Origin: Mesostigma viride
Taxonomy: Eukaryota > Streptophyta > Mesostigmatophyceae > Mesostigmatales > Mesostigmataceae
Reading direction: 5' to 3'
Length of the DNA stretch: 64,000 bases
Assembly: GCA_009746045.1 (NCBI GenBank)
Contig: RPFO01000065.1
Location: forward strand, 8,361,241 to 8,425,240
Under the pieces are notes generated by a model. It was not told where the DNA came from and ran no database searches. It worked only from the letters and a program-made list of their open reading frames with translations. Below are positions 10,763 to 20,345 of this stretch, one piece after another. The position numbers were made by a program, and so were the translations under genes. The stretch's first letter is position 1, and each line of letters starts with the position of its first letter.

Positions 10763-13700
10763 TTTATAGCGTCCAAGTTAGGTCTTATAGTACGACACGC
10801 CATTTTTATCATGCGCGCGACTTGCAAAAACGCCGTAGACAAACGCTTATGTATGTTGACGTGTCAGGGTGATGCGAGGAACTCCGCAATGCGTTTCAAC
10901 ACCCCGTCATTCCTCCTCGATCTGAAACAACATCCAGTTGCTTGCCAATTTGATAAGTTTTCCGGCCAGACGGACAGGCGCTAGCCGTTTAAGCGATTAT
11001 GGGGTTTGATAAGTCGAGGAATCGTGGTGGGTTGTTGTCGAATGTTTTAACCTTACAAGGATATTGGTCAACGCGTCGGAAGAGTTAAGTTCGATTGCGT
11101 GGCCGGGTCGTTGGAAAGACACACAGCCACGGGGGCGCCATGCCAAATGCGGAAGCGGGTAGTCGTATATTGGGCTGCCTCCCAGACCGACCAAAAGAGT
11201 CTGCTTTCCAATATCGTTATGCGATATACGGCCTAGTTCTCGGGGACCATCTTCATACAGGGCCACGTCCATCCCGTGAATTTGCGCCAATTGACGACAG
11301 GCTTGAACCATATGTAGCTTAGCTAGAAGCAAATAAAAGCGGTGCTCGGGCCAGACACAGTTGGCAATTCTAAACCGGAAACGTCACGGTCGCCAAATGG
11401 ATCATACCAGTTAACTGCGAGGATACAACCAGTAAATATGATCACAGGTATATGTCAACGTACGGACGAGGGATTTTTGATATTGTCGTTGTAGAAAAAC
11501 CACCAGTCCACGATTCTCCGACGACTACGCTGATAAGCCCAATGGATTCATTGCTCACTTGGTGTTTGAAAAATCCGAGTCTTACATAAAACTTCCTTAC
11601 CGACGACGAGCTGGTAGAAATCCCATATATTTTGGCAGTATATTCGTTCATTTGTACGCCGTAATTGAACATCCGGGCACTTAAACCAACCGTTCGTATG
11701 GACACTCTCATTGTGAGTGGTTAGCTCCTTGAACCAAGTATCCGCCACACCGGTTTACTGGGTTTTGTGACGCTATATTTGCCCAAAAATGCTACAATTT
11801 TCCTCGACGAGGTTGACCTGTGACGCAGCTCCAACCACGTCGCCGACGCTGTGTACGCTCCGGAAGGATTTGTGGTTTTTAGGGGAATCGAACTCTATGT
11901 CCTGAAGGTTTATCTTGATGGGCCAGACATTGCGCGCCGTGGGTATTTCTCCGCTCAAGTAGAAAATTGGTCGGATGGTCATCGCGAATGTACGGGTCGA
12001 TAATGTCTGTTGGGGTGGCTGTAAATATACCGGCGAGTTTGAGCATTTTGCGTTTCATTTCCACTCAGTTTTTTGAGGAGTTGTTTTGAATAGTATAACG
12101 CTTCCACCCTTCCATTCGGATTTTTCTCCGAAATGCCACCCAATAGCTGTTTTGTTGTCTCTCCATGATGAGTTTAAACGTGTATCGGAACCTTTGGACT
12201 TCAGGTTGTCAAACAGGTCAAGTGCATAGTACACTGTGGTGGAGATTGAACCCAGGGCATACCCAATCGTCGTTTGCCGCATTCTCCATTCTGATGGGAT
12301 CCTGTCGGTGTGGCGGGTGATATTTAGTTACGATCAAAGACCTAGTGCTCTGTGTACGATGAACGAAAGATGAAAGGGCGTCGTTGCTCCCAAGGACTAT
12401 AGTCTGAAAACAAACCAGAAGGGAAACGGGCCCGTTCTATGAAGCTGCTCTGACAACAAAGACCACACATTTGCTAGTGTGCAGAGTTAGCTGTTTTTAC
12501 GATATTAAGAAACTTTTTCAGGAGACCCTTCAAGAGTAATATATTCGTCGCTTCTGTTTGCCAACCGCGGTTACACAGGCAGGTGGCCGGCGAGGAACGA
12601 TATCTAGGAATCTGAGAGTCATAACTAGGCCCGTCTAGTCCCACGGTCTCTGCGCTGACAGGTTTGCCGGATGGTGCCTTTATCGGTTACGATCCGTATC
12701 TGAGGTTTTACATCATCGCCCTTCGGATGGATTTTGACTTGTTGTTGCTTCAAGTCCCATCCAAGGCCCCTTGACGACTACTCCGTTCGGCGCAACAGAT
12801 GAAAAAACGGGTGAGAGGAGTGCAACGACTTTCCCCACCCCACATCATGGTCTGCGTAGACCCGTTGACGCGATTTTACAGGGATTGAGATTACGAAATG
12901 TAAGAACTCGGGTCCGGATGCCGGAGTGAAGCTGGTCATTTTTGAAACGCATATAAAACATCCTCCTTTTTTGGGTGTGCATGCGGAAGTTGGAGTCGTT
13001 GTATACGTCTATCTCGTAGTTCAAAAACTTTATTACTATCGCCGCTATGGCGCGGTGATTTACGGCGTCTTCCCCGCGCACAGTCCCCCGTTTGTGTGAG
13101 GGAGGACTCCGCCGTGGTCGGGTGGTCTCGTGGAGCTGGGTGGATATCATGTACCACCTTGATGGGGGAGTTTGGTTCGTATGCGAAAGGGGTCGCATCG
13201 TTATGGCCTTGTTTTGCAGGGTCGTACCCTTCACTACCTCCCATGTAGCATTGGGCAGGTGGTGCTCCAATTGGAGTGCGTTCACAGGGCTCAATCGGAA
13301 CCCATTCGCCAGTCCGTCAGTGGCGAGTATCTGTCGCGTGATGGTGAAGGATCTCCCATTAGTGGAAAGGGGCGTGTTGTCGTACGCGAATCCGTGGCGA
13401 AAAGGACAGCAATCCACGCGGAGAGGGAGGCCGTTGAATCGGATATCCGCCGAGTCCAAAGAACGCATCGGAAAAAAAATACGGATAACCCCCACTGTTC
13501 CATCCACGACGTTATCGCCCGTGGCCGATTGGGACACGTGATAGGGTCGCGATCTATATTTACAAATCCCACTTCGCGTTCGCCATTAGTCATTGTAAGG
13601 AGCTGAATTCGCAACATCTGGTCGTTGATGACGCTGAACGCGTTTTGGTTGCGACACGTCTCGTCCCGTCTTCGAGATGAAGGACGGAAATCCCGTTCCA

Positions 13701-14227
13701 AATTAGTTATCGACGTGGTTGCCTACTCCGTGTTGGTCGAAGATAGTCCAGTTTGCGCACGGGGTTCAGGACTCTGCCGCCGGGTCTAGCAGCGTGTTTC
13801 AGGACTGAAGTCCTGTGATAGACGTTCCGATGTGCAGTGGTATTGGTTGCTCCCACTTTCGCCGTTAAGTTTCGCTCTCGTTGTAGAGTAAGATCCGTCG
13901 GACTATGGGTGGTGCCTTCTTGAAAATACGAATACCCGTTCACGACGAGGTTTGTAAGGCGATTACCGATGGGGTCACTCGCGGTCTCGTCGTTCGAAAT
14001 CGTTCAAGTCGCAAATTGTCGATAGGCTTGGATAAAAAATTTTGAATCCGTCCACGACGAGCGACTGTCAAAACGGGTGGCGACTTACTCAGAAGTTATA
14101 CGGACACGCTAGTCTCAAGACCCGTCGATGTCCGGTTTTCGAACAGCAAAAAACCGCTCCTCCATTTCGGTTCGAGCGTTAACCCGGTGGCGGTTGTCGG
14201 TCTGCTCAGGGTGGTAAAGCCGACCAT
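10763..14227 (-). pseudogene. large fibre-like protein gene, copy B, indel-riddled
   Basis: Collinear with 23656-20346 of copy C. No open stretch longer than about 230 codons remains (13537-12845). In that stretch the reading passes without a break across the point corresponding to 22740 of copy C, where the copy C gene is split into two frames: here an extra A gives NALQLEHH...NATWEVV in one frame. This is weak evidence that the fibre is one protein of about 1,110 residues. At the substitution sites that separate A from C, copy B has the C base. Confidence 0.6.
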
Positions 14228-14254
14228 TTATTATCTTACGATTAGAATATAAAC

Positions 14255-14801
14255 ATGGCTCTGAGGTTCAAGTAGACCCAATGAGCTTCCAAGACGAGAC
14301 CTCTCCGAGACTCGGAAGAGGCAGGTGGAAACCTGGCAGGACGATTCGGAAAGGACAACGGTATAAACGTATGAACAGGAAAAAGGCCCTACGTGACGAA
14401 GATGAGGATTTATCAACAGCGCCAAGTCAGAGAGGGAGAAGAGACGGAACTGATGAAAAGGAGGCAGAGATAACGAAGCGCACGGTCCTCGCGAAGGAAA
14501 ACTGGAGACTCCAGCGACAAAGGCTCGTTAGAACTCGAGCTGCAGGAAGCTCGAAATAAAATCGCGCATCGAACGGCCTCTTCGGAAAGACACGCGTCGC
14601 CTCGAACAACCCGCCGACACGCCGAAACGCCTAGGAAGGTGGAGAACAACCAAGGAGAGGCAGAGCCGGACACCCGCCACCCACGATCAAGACCCGCCAG
14701 CTTCCACCAGCCACCCCCGCCCCCTGTCGCGACATGACCCCCTACGAGATTCGACATAGGCCGCCATCCGGGCATCCCTCCTCGCTTCATTGGAGGAATA
14801 A
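14255..14801 (+). pseudogene. coiled-coil protein gene, copy B
   Basis: Corresponds to 23681-24208 of copy C and is broken by many one-base indels. The divergent promoter interval at 14228-14254 is also damaged: its CTACGTAG palindrome reads CTTACGATTAG here. Confidence 0.6.
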
Positions 14802-14811
14802 ATGTCTTAAG

Positions 14812-15783
14812 ATGGTAATGGCTTTCATCGAAGAGCGCAACGAATTCAACGCTGGAGAATTTAGGACATCAAGGCAGCGGATTAGCCCCTCAGGTCCCGC
14901 CCCGCAAAACATGCCGAGCTTGCAACTTCATTAACTTTTGTGGGGCGGAGGCGTTCGGGGAAAACAAACCGCGGCGGGTTCAACATTGGCGAAAGACTTA
15001 TTTGCGATCAACAATTTCATTTACGACAAGCGTTACCCTTATTAGTGGAATCCGCACAACGGAGCCAAAGTACAAAGATCTCCCCGAGCCAGTGATGGGA
15101 GATGGAAAGTTGACTCCAACCTGCGAATTTCGATGGAATGGTGGATCTACATCATAATCTGCTAACCTTCCAACGAGTACGAGCGTGTACAAGGCACGAT
15201 CTTCGGGGTGTGGGAAACGTTTCAACGCGAATTACGTCCATTGGAAGAATAAACGAAGATTTGATGGAGCTGTATCGTATGTATCTGCGTCAGACCGCCA
15301 TGAGACTGGACGAACCCGACCACCATGGTCTGAGCCACGGTCCCTCTCCCTAGCTCGCTGATTCTTGATTGTACAGATTATCTAGGGAGGCCTCTATCCA
15401 AAGCTCTTCCAGAATGCCGTCGCGGCTTTTGCTTTCAAGCAGCAGGCGGATTTCCTAACGGAGATGATCTTCCTACGGCTAGAGCGGTACACCAGCGGTG
15501 TGTCCCTTAGAGCAGTGCGAGCCATATAGCTATTCTGGCTTCTCGTTCGAACAAAAGGACCACAGACGCCGCGCGTATGGATCAGGTATCTAGCAGGGGA
15601 AAGATGGGATGGCGCTGGAAAGCCGTTTGGCGCCTATGACGAGTTTCCTCGCGCTTGTGGGATCACGCCGTCAAGGACGACCCTTCATAGTTTGTTTTTC
15701 TAGGGATCGACTTCGACCAACGCGACCCCAAAAAAAAAATGTTTCGAAGAGAACCTTTCAATGTTTTCTTGTCGATAAAATAA
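14812..15783 (+). pseudogene. packaging ATPase gene, copy B
   Basis: Corresponds to 24221-25104 of copy C. The Walker A region around 14945-14975 and the C-terminus around 15700-15783 are recognisable, but the frame changes repeatedly. The copy is almost 90 bases longer than its intact counterpart, so insertions outnumber deletions, as in raw single-molecule reads. Confidence 0.6.
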
Positions 15784-15812
15784 AATTTCTGCTGATGTAT
15801 AAATATAATAAC

Positions 15813-16765
15813 ATGAATCCGTCGTGGCCCGCAACATCGATACAATTGGATCGTCGGAGAAGGTACGTTCCTAAGACACTCAGCACTGCTACGTACTGCG
15901 CGGGATCTCGTCTCGGACAGAAAACGCAGGATACCTGATGAGGAACGTGTCTCTTATAGGATCCTTCAGAAGCTGTCACAACGATCACGATTTCCGTCCA
16001 CACTGTCACGATATGAATACTCCGAAATACCGATTGGGCATCCGGTCGCCGTGAGTGAGCGATCGCAGGGCGTCCACGTTTCCTGTTAGGGCGGTTACCC
16101 TGCCAGAAAACGGAAAAAACCGGGACTACGAACCTAGAAAGACGGGCGCCGAGATGTGACGCCCAAGGAATCCCACCCCCGTGGGGTATAAAAGCCACGG
16201 GCAAAAATTGTCTAATGATGTAGTCAGATCAAAAGACGGTGACTTGTGGTAATAAAGGCGCCGAGAGGCCTGAGCCAGGGCGACTGGGCCCAGTGGCAAG
16301 AGGAGAGCCATCGCCGCGGAAACATACACCAGGACGATACTGCATCTCGCCAAGAGAAGGTTCAAGAGATGGCGTCTGTGGTATTCCGGATAATGATTGG
16401 AGCCGATGGTATCGCAGAATAACCCAGGAGTGCGGCGAACAAAGATGCGGCTTGGCAGCGACATCTCCGCCCTCGCCGTGATTCCATACCCGGCGAAAAA
16501 CTACCTGCGACGCACTGTTTAGCTGATGGGCCGATATTAGGAACGTTCAACAGACGGTCCGTTCTGCCGGCGCAGGACATGCCACCGGATCCAGACATAT
16601 CACAGATCTCTGCAGGCCCCTCGAAAGAGCCGCTGGTAGTCTAACTCGCAGAACCGCGAGCGGGTTACTATCGGCGGAGGCTGCGGAGTTCTGCACCGAA
16701 CATGGCTGGTGGCGTGCCGACAGGACTGAACTCTCCTCGCGCCTCGCCGACACCGCCCGGTCCTG
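15813..16765 (+). pseudogene. AT-hook gene and 5' part of recombinase gene, copy B
   Basis: Corresponds to about 25127-25940 of copy C. Noise is heaviest here. The match stops in the recombinase near 16765 and is followed at once by the sequence that flanks the major capsid gene; no shared repeat marks the junction. Confidence 0.55.
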
Positions 16766-16851
16766 CGCGCCGAGGTACCGGGAACGCGGCGTTTAATAAA
16801 AGAGCGGGGCATATACCACTATCCAACAACATTTGTATAGACTAGTCATCG
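16766..16851. other. short region beyond the capsid block, possible left end of element C
   Basis: About 86 bases between the end of noisy copy B and the 56-residue gene. It holds AATAAAAGAG-like AT-rich sequence and no gene. It does not resemble the hairpin array at the other end of the element, so no terminal inverted repeat is seen. Confidence 0.35.
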
Positions 16852-17022
16852 TTATTTTTTTGGATTTGGTAGCGGATACTTGAAGGTGGGGAGAAGGGGA
16901 AGTGCCTGCCTTACGGGAACTGTCATGGACAACCCGGAATCTGCCATTTCTGGGATGTCAAAAATCAACTTCAACCTGTTAAACGGATTAGCTGTGATGC
17001 TAGGGTCTCTAAAGTAGTCCAT
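16852..17022 (-). CDS. 56-residue viral protein downstream of the capsid gene
   Basis: A short uninterrupted frame from the ATG at 17022-17020 to TAA at 16854-16852. It begins MDYFRDPSITANPFNRLKLI and ends in a proline/lysine-rich tail. The start codon lies 29 bases past the stop of the major capsid gene on the same strand, which fits the tight spacing of the other structural genes. The AT-rich interval before it reads ACGTATATATTTTTT on the plus strand. No family is recognised. It could be a small virion component or cement protein, but that is only position-based inference. Confidence 0.5.
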   Translation of the reverse strand: MDYFRDPSITANPFNRLKLIFDIPEMADSGLSMTVPVRQALPLLPTFKYPLPNPKK

Positions 17023-17050
17023 CGTTTGTCACTAGACACGTATATATTTT

Positions 17051-18355
17051 TTAGAGGTACACGGCTGCCCTGCCTGCAGCGATGTCCATCTTTGATTCGC
17101 ATTCCGTGAAGATGTACGAAATGCAGTCCGTCGCCCCCTTCTCGACTCGCAGCGTGACCACCGATGCCGTGCCACGAAGGTCAAGGCCGCTCATGTACTC
17201 TGGACCGGCACATGGCATATTAAGGTGACACGCCATCGCGAAGTTGTTGTTTAGCCACGTGGTAGGAGTCATACCCTCCCGGACACAGGACAAGACATTC
17301 CCCTGGTCACCGAACGCGGACAACAGATTGATCCACGCTTCGGTTGCGTTCGTACGGTATCCAGGCGCCAGGTTGGATCCGTTGATGTCGTATTGGTAGG
17401 AAGTCATGCCATCCGCGATGTGGTTGAACATCGTGTTGCCGGATGCGTTGGTCACGTCCGCGCCGGCAGCAACCTGAATCGCCAGGAGTTTGCTGGCGGA
17501 CGCGGAAGACAGCGACGCCTTGATGGCATAGGGAGAACGAGTCCCGAGCGACTGCTTGGTGGACTGCCACGTCCGCCACTTGAAGGAGAGAGTTCCACCC
17601 TCGGCAAGCCTGGACGAGAAAATCTGGCCCACGATATCCTCTTGGAACCTGTATGTGTCGATGCTAAAATGGATGTTGCTCAGTTCGAAACCAACACCTG
17701 TCGCTGCTGCAACGTCCACAATGCCACCAGCAGCAGCTGCTTGCACCACGCTAGGAAGCATCACCCCTCCGTCCATGAGTGTGATTCGGATCTCGATGGG
17801 GGGGAAGAGACTCAGATCCACGATCCGAGGCTCGCCGCTAAGGAATCCCAAAAAATGGTCGATGACGCCGTCCACCGCGGTGTTCGCCTTCACGTTGTTC
17901 GTAAGTGTGCCAGCCACGTCAGCGGTGACGGTGTTGCTATTCTTCGACCAACCAGCAGGAGCCTGTGCGAGGTTGTACTCGACACCTCCGTGCACCGAGA
18001 GAAGAGTATGGAACAGCTGGGAGTAGTCGTTAATGCTATCGACGGTCTGTCCTCCTGCCAGCACCTCGAGGCGCCTGACGATGGAGGACGTGTACGCGGG
18101 GAACTTCGCGAACCCCGCCGTGGTCGTCGGCGTTCCCGTGAAAAACATGGCGAAAGAGTGCAGGTCCACGAACCCGGACGTGGGCAGGCGAACCGCGACC
18201 ACGGACCCTTGTTTGATGCCGTCGCTGGCCGAGAGGGTGCTGAGATGCACTCGCTGAGTCGTGTGTTGGCCTAGCGCCTTAACGAGATATTGCATAGACT
18301 TTGGGATAGCGCGCGAGTACCAGGAATTGTCAGAAGCCATCGATGGTGTATACAC
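17051..18355 (-). CDS. major capsid protein candidate (double jelly-roll type)
   Basis: An intact 434-residue protein and the only copy in the window. Near residues 93-125 it carries the signature RRLEVLAGGQTVDSINDYSQ, which resembles the first-barrel strand of double jelly-roll capsid proteins of polinton-like and nucleocytoplasmic viruses. The rest is beta-rich with small residues and Ala/Gly/Thr loops, and the length is close to that of other capsid proteins of this fold. There is no signal peptide or membrane segment. It sits between the 118-residue and 56-residue genes and is clustered with a penton-like gene and, across the divergent promoter, the packaging ATPase, the usual morphogenesis set. 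Fold assignment rests on pattern and context; a structure prediction would settle it. Confidence 0.7.
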   Translation of the reverse strand: MYTPSMASDNSWYSRAIPKSMQYLVKALGQHTTQRVHLSTLSASDGIKQGSVVAVRLPTSGFVDLHSFAMFFTGTPTTTAGFAKFPAYTSSIVRRLEVLAGGQTVDSINDYSQLFHTLLSVHGGVEYNLAQAPAGWSKNSNTVTADVAGTLTNNVKANTAVDGVIDHFLGFLSGEPRIVDLSLFPPIEIRITLMDGGVMLPSVVQAAAAGGIVDVAAATGVGFELSNIHFSIDTYRFQEDIVGQIFSSRLAEGGTLSFKWRTWQSTKQSLGTRSPYAIKASLSSASASKLLAIQVAAGADVTNASGNTMFNHIADGMTSYQYDINGSNLAPGYRTNATEAWINLLSAFGDQGNVLSCVREGMTPTTWLNNNFAMACHLNMPCAGPEYMSGLDLRGTASVVTLRVEKGATDCISYIFTECESKMDIAAGRAAVYL

Positions 18356-18370
18356 TCGAGTTAGATATTT

Positions 18371-18727
18371 TTACTGAAGGAGCTGGCCGAGTATAGGATT
18401 TTTCACTTTCGCCCCGTCCACTCTTCTCTCGAGATTCGACAGGGCGCTCAGCCCCGTGTTCGCGGCCGAGTACGCTTTCCCGAGGAGCGTACTTTTCGCG
18501 ATCATGGTAGAGGGGACGTGCCCGAGCGCCGAATCGACGATGCCCGCGACCTGTTTCGCGGCTCGCGCCCCGTCTCCGATTTTCGAGATAACCTCTCCCG
18601 CGACGTGACCGGCCTTCTTGACAGCCGACACGATCGCCGCCCCGTCGCCGACCCTCTTGATTGCGTTTCCAGCAAACTCGCCCACGCGTCTAGCCACGTT
18701 TCCGATGGCGCCAAAATTAAGCTTCAT
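18371..18727 (-). CDS. 118-residue Gly/Ala/Lys-rich helical virion protein
   Basis: Begins MKLNFGAIGNVARRVGEFAG and has repeated amphipathic stretches (GDGAAIVSAVKKAGHVAGEV and similar) rich in Gly, Ala, Val and Lys, with no cysteine. Its start overlaps the last 11 bases of the minor capsid gene (ATGAAGCTTAA), so the two are probably translated from one message. It ends 16 bases before the capsid start. The composition recalls small basic or membrane-active core proteins encoded beside the capsid genes of adenovirus- and polinton-related viruses. That comparison is by composition and location only. Confidence 0.65.
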   Translation of the reverse strand: MKLNFGAIGNVARRVGEFAGNAIKRVGDGAAIVSAVKKAGHVAGEVISKIGDGARAAKQVAGIVDSALGHVPSTMIAKSTLLGKAYSAANTGLSALSNLERRVDGAKVKNPILGQLLQ

Positions 18728-19580
18728 CGTCCTCGACAGTACTAGATGGCTGAGAAATTAATCTGGTTTGTGGCTGGACGGTCCTGTCGAGTGCCATGTA
18801 TTTCAAAACGCTCCCAATCTTCCTAGCCTCTATCCCCATCGCCTTCTGAGGGCTTATGCGGAAGGAGAGCTGAAGAGCCCAGTCAGAGTATACAGTTATA
18901 GGAGCGTCGTCTTCGTCGAGCAGTCGGATCGCGATGTTGCTGGGAGAGTCCTTGAGATGCTGCCACAAAGGGTTCGCTGCCTGCCAAACAATGGGTTCTA
19001 AGAACTGCGACATATTGGGGCAAACTGCCAAAAGACCTCCATATCCAGTTCCTGTCGATGATGATATCACATTTCCCCGGACGATGTCACTATAAACATA
19101 AACCATTCTCAGCCTTCCATTCGTTGCTGGCCGATTGCTAGCGAGGGCGCCTGTGAGAGGATAAGAGCCTTCCATGAGCCCCAACACCCGCCCAGTTGGC
19201 TCATCCACCGAGATAGAGAACTCGACGGCATTGGTCACGGTAAAAAGACTAGTCGCCCTGTTATACGTGACCGAGAACCCGGCATCCACCGCCTTCAAAG
19301 CATCCTCGATGTTTTTCCGGTTTTCGATGGTCGTATAGGAGCCGAGCGGCAAAGTCACCTTGACTGGCGACTCGCTGCCAGACAAACGGACAGTGAAGTA
19401 TCGGTTTCCTTCGCTGATGTGAGCCTGTTCGAACGGAATGGTCATGAGGGTAAGCCCGACATCGTGATAGTCATCAAGGAGCCCCGCCGGGATGTCCCAC
19501 ACCGGATCCACCAGCGTCCCGCGAGTCCGGTTCTCCGTGCGTAGAGTCAATGTCAGCGTCTCCTGGATGAACTCCTTCAT
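18717..19580 (-). CDS. minor capsid (penton-like) protein, copy C, intact
   Basis: A 287-residue protein starting MKEFIQETLTLTLRTENRTR. The second half has the pattern seen in penton/minor capsid proteins of polinton-like viruses: a VYVYSDIV strand near residue 158, a loop ending in PLWQHL, a strand IRLLDEDDAPI, and the closing DWALQLSFRI near residues 233-242. The C-terminus is acidic. The gene overlaps the 118-residue gene at its end. Copy A carries the same gene with three frame breaks. A single jelly-roll vertex protein is the best guess; another structural protein of the same set is possible. Confidence 0.65.
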   Translation of the reverse strand: MKEFIQETLTLTLRTENRTRGTLVDPVWDIPAGLLDDYHDVGLTLMTIPFEQAHISEGNRYFTVRLSGSESPVKVTLPLGSYTTIENRKNIEDALKAVDAGFSVTYNRATSLFTVTNAVEFSISVDEPTGRVLGLMEGSYPLTGALASNRPATNGRLRMVYVYSDIVRGNVISSSTGTGYGGLLAVCPNMSQFLEPIVWQAANPLWQHLKDSPSNIAIRLLDEDDAPITVYSDWALQLSFRISPQKAMGIEARKIGSVLKYMALDRTVQPQTRLISQPSSTVEDDEA

Positions 19581-19819
19581 CGGCCACTTCGTCTGACATT
19601 AGCTCAGAAGTAATTTCGTTTGTCCCAAAAACCTTGACCACGCCCTCTTCTTTATGTGCCATCGCCCTTTTGATAGCACGCGCTTTTTTTTCCTGTGAGC
19701 GGCTTCTTCCTACAATAAAGCATGGCTGATTCGATGAATTCCCGGGGGACGTTTGTGTGAAGGGTCATCCACTGCGATATCTCGAGCATCTCGGCGTCGG
19801 TGAACAGAGGGTTGCTCAT
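19474..19819 (-). CDS. small viral protein with acidic tail, copy C, frameshifted
   Basis: The ATG at 19819-19817 begins MSNPLFTDAEMLEISQWMTL, four bases beyond the zinc-finger gene stop. The frame shifts near 19680, in GGAAAAAAAAGCGCG, into one that reads MAHKEEGVVKVFGTNEITSE and an acidic tail, overlapping the minor capsid gene by about 100 bases. Copy A reads through the lysine-rich middle in one frame (TGKKKRAIKKAMAHKEEG), so the break here is probably a homopolymer miscall. Product about 115 residues, no known family. Confidence 0.5.
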
Positions 19820-19822
19820 GTG

Positions 19823-20323
19823 TTACTCTTGTATGAGATTTTTTTCCGCGCCTTCTTTTGGGATCCCAACGACCGTGTTGTGGACCCTCCTGAGATGCAG
19901 CAGGAGGTTTTTTTCGTTTGCGAACGTGCTCTTACACCCGGGTTGTGGGCATTTCCACCTCGTGCCCCCCACCTGGACTCGCTTTCCGACAGATACACCC
20001 GCAGGCTCGGGGGGCGCCTCCAGTGCCGCATCGACGACAACCGGTTCGGGAGCCACGACAGGTGCCGGTTGGGCATACGCGGATAGCGGGGGGTACGCGA
20101 CCGGTCTTGAGTTCGCCATGACTGACGCCATCAGAAGGGCGTCCTTGAACCCTCGCGCCTCTGCGACCTTGCCTCTGTTCACCGCTCTTCGGACCGGCGC
20201 GCTGTGGATGACAATGGTGTTGGTCGATGAAGCGGTCACCTGCGACTGGGGCGCGACCTTTCGCCTGGGTTTCCCCCTTTTGCCTACAGGACGGCGCCTT
20301 GCTGTTTTCTGACGCCTCGCCAT
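19823..20323 (-). CDS. C2H2 zinc-finger protein, copy C, intact
   Basis: A 166-residue protein in three parts: a strongly basic N-terminus (MARRQKTARRRPVGKRGKPR), a Pro/Ala/Val-rich linker at about residues 70-110, and one classical zinc finger with ligands C125, C130, H143 and H148 (C-x4-C-x12-H-x4-H; core WKCPQPGCKSTFANEKNLLL). The C-terminus is short and charged. Single C2H2 fingers with basic tails usually bind DNA or RNA. It lies in the structural block, between the fibre gene and a small protein, 22 bases from the fibre stop. It may be a late transcription factor or a DNA-condensing core protein; which cannot be told from sequence. Confidence 0.75.
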   Translation of the reverse strand: MARRQKTARRRPVGKRGKPRRKVAPQSQVTASSTNTIVIHSAPVRRAVNRGKVAEARGFKDALLMASVMANSRPVAYPPLSAYAQPAPVVAPEPVVVDAALEAPPEPAGVSVGKRVQVGGTRWKCPQPGCKSTFANEKNLLLHLRRVHNTVVGIPKEGAEKNLIQE

Positions 20324-20345
20324 TTCTGAGTATAATCATAGATTT

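Noticed and set aside
9656..16765. Copy B as an anciently decayed virus
   Set aside because: Indels greatly outnumber substitutions and the bases follow copy C; sequence error is the simpler explanation.
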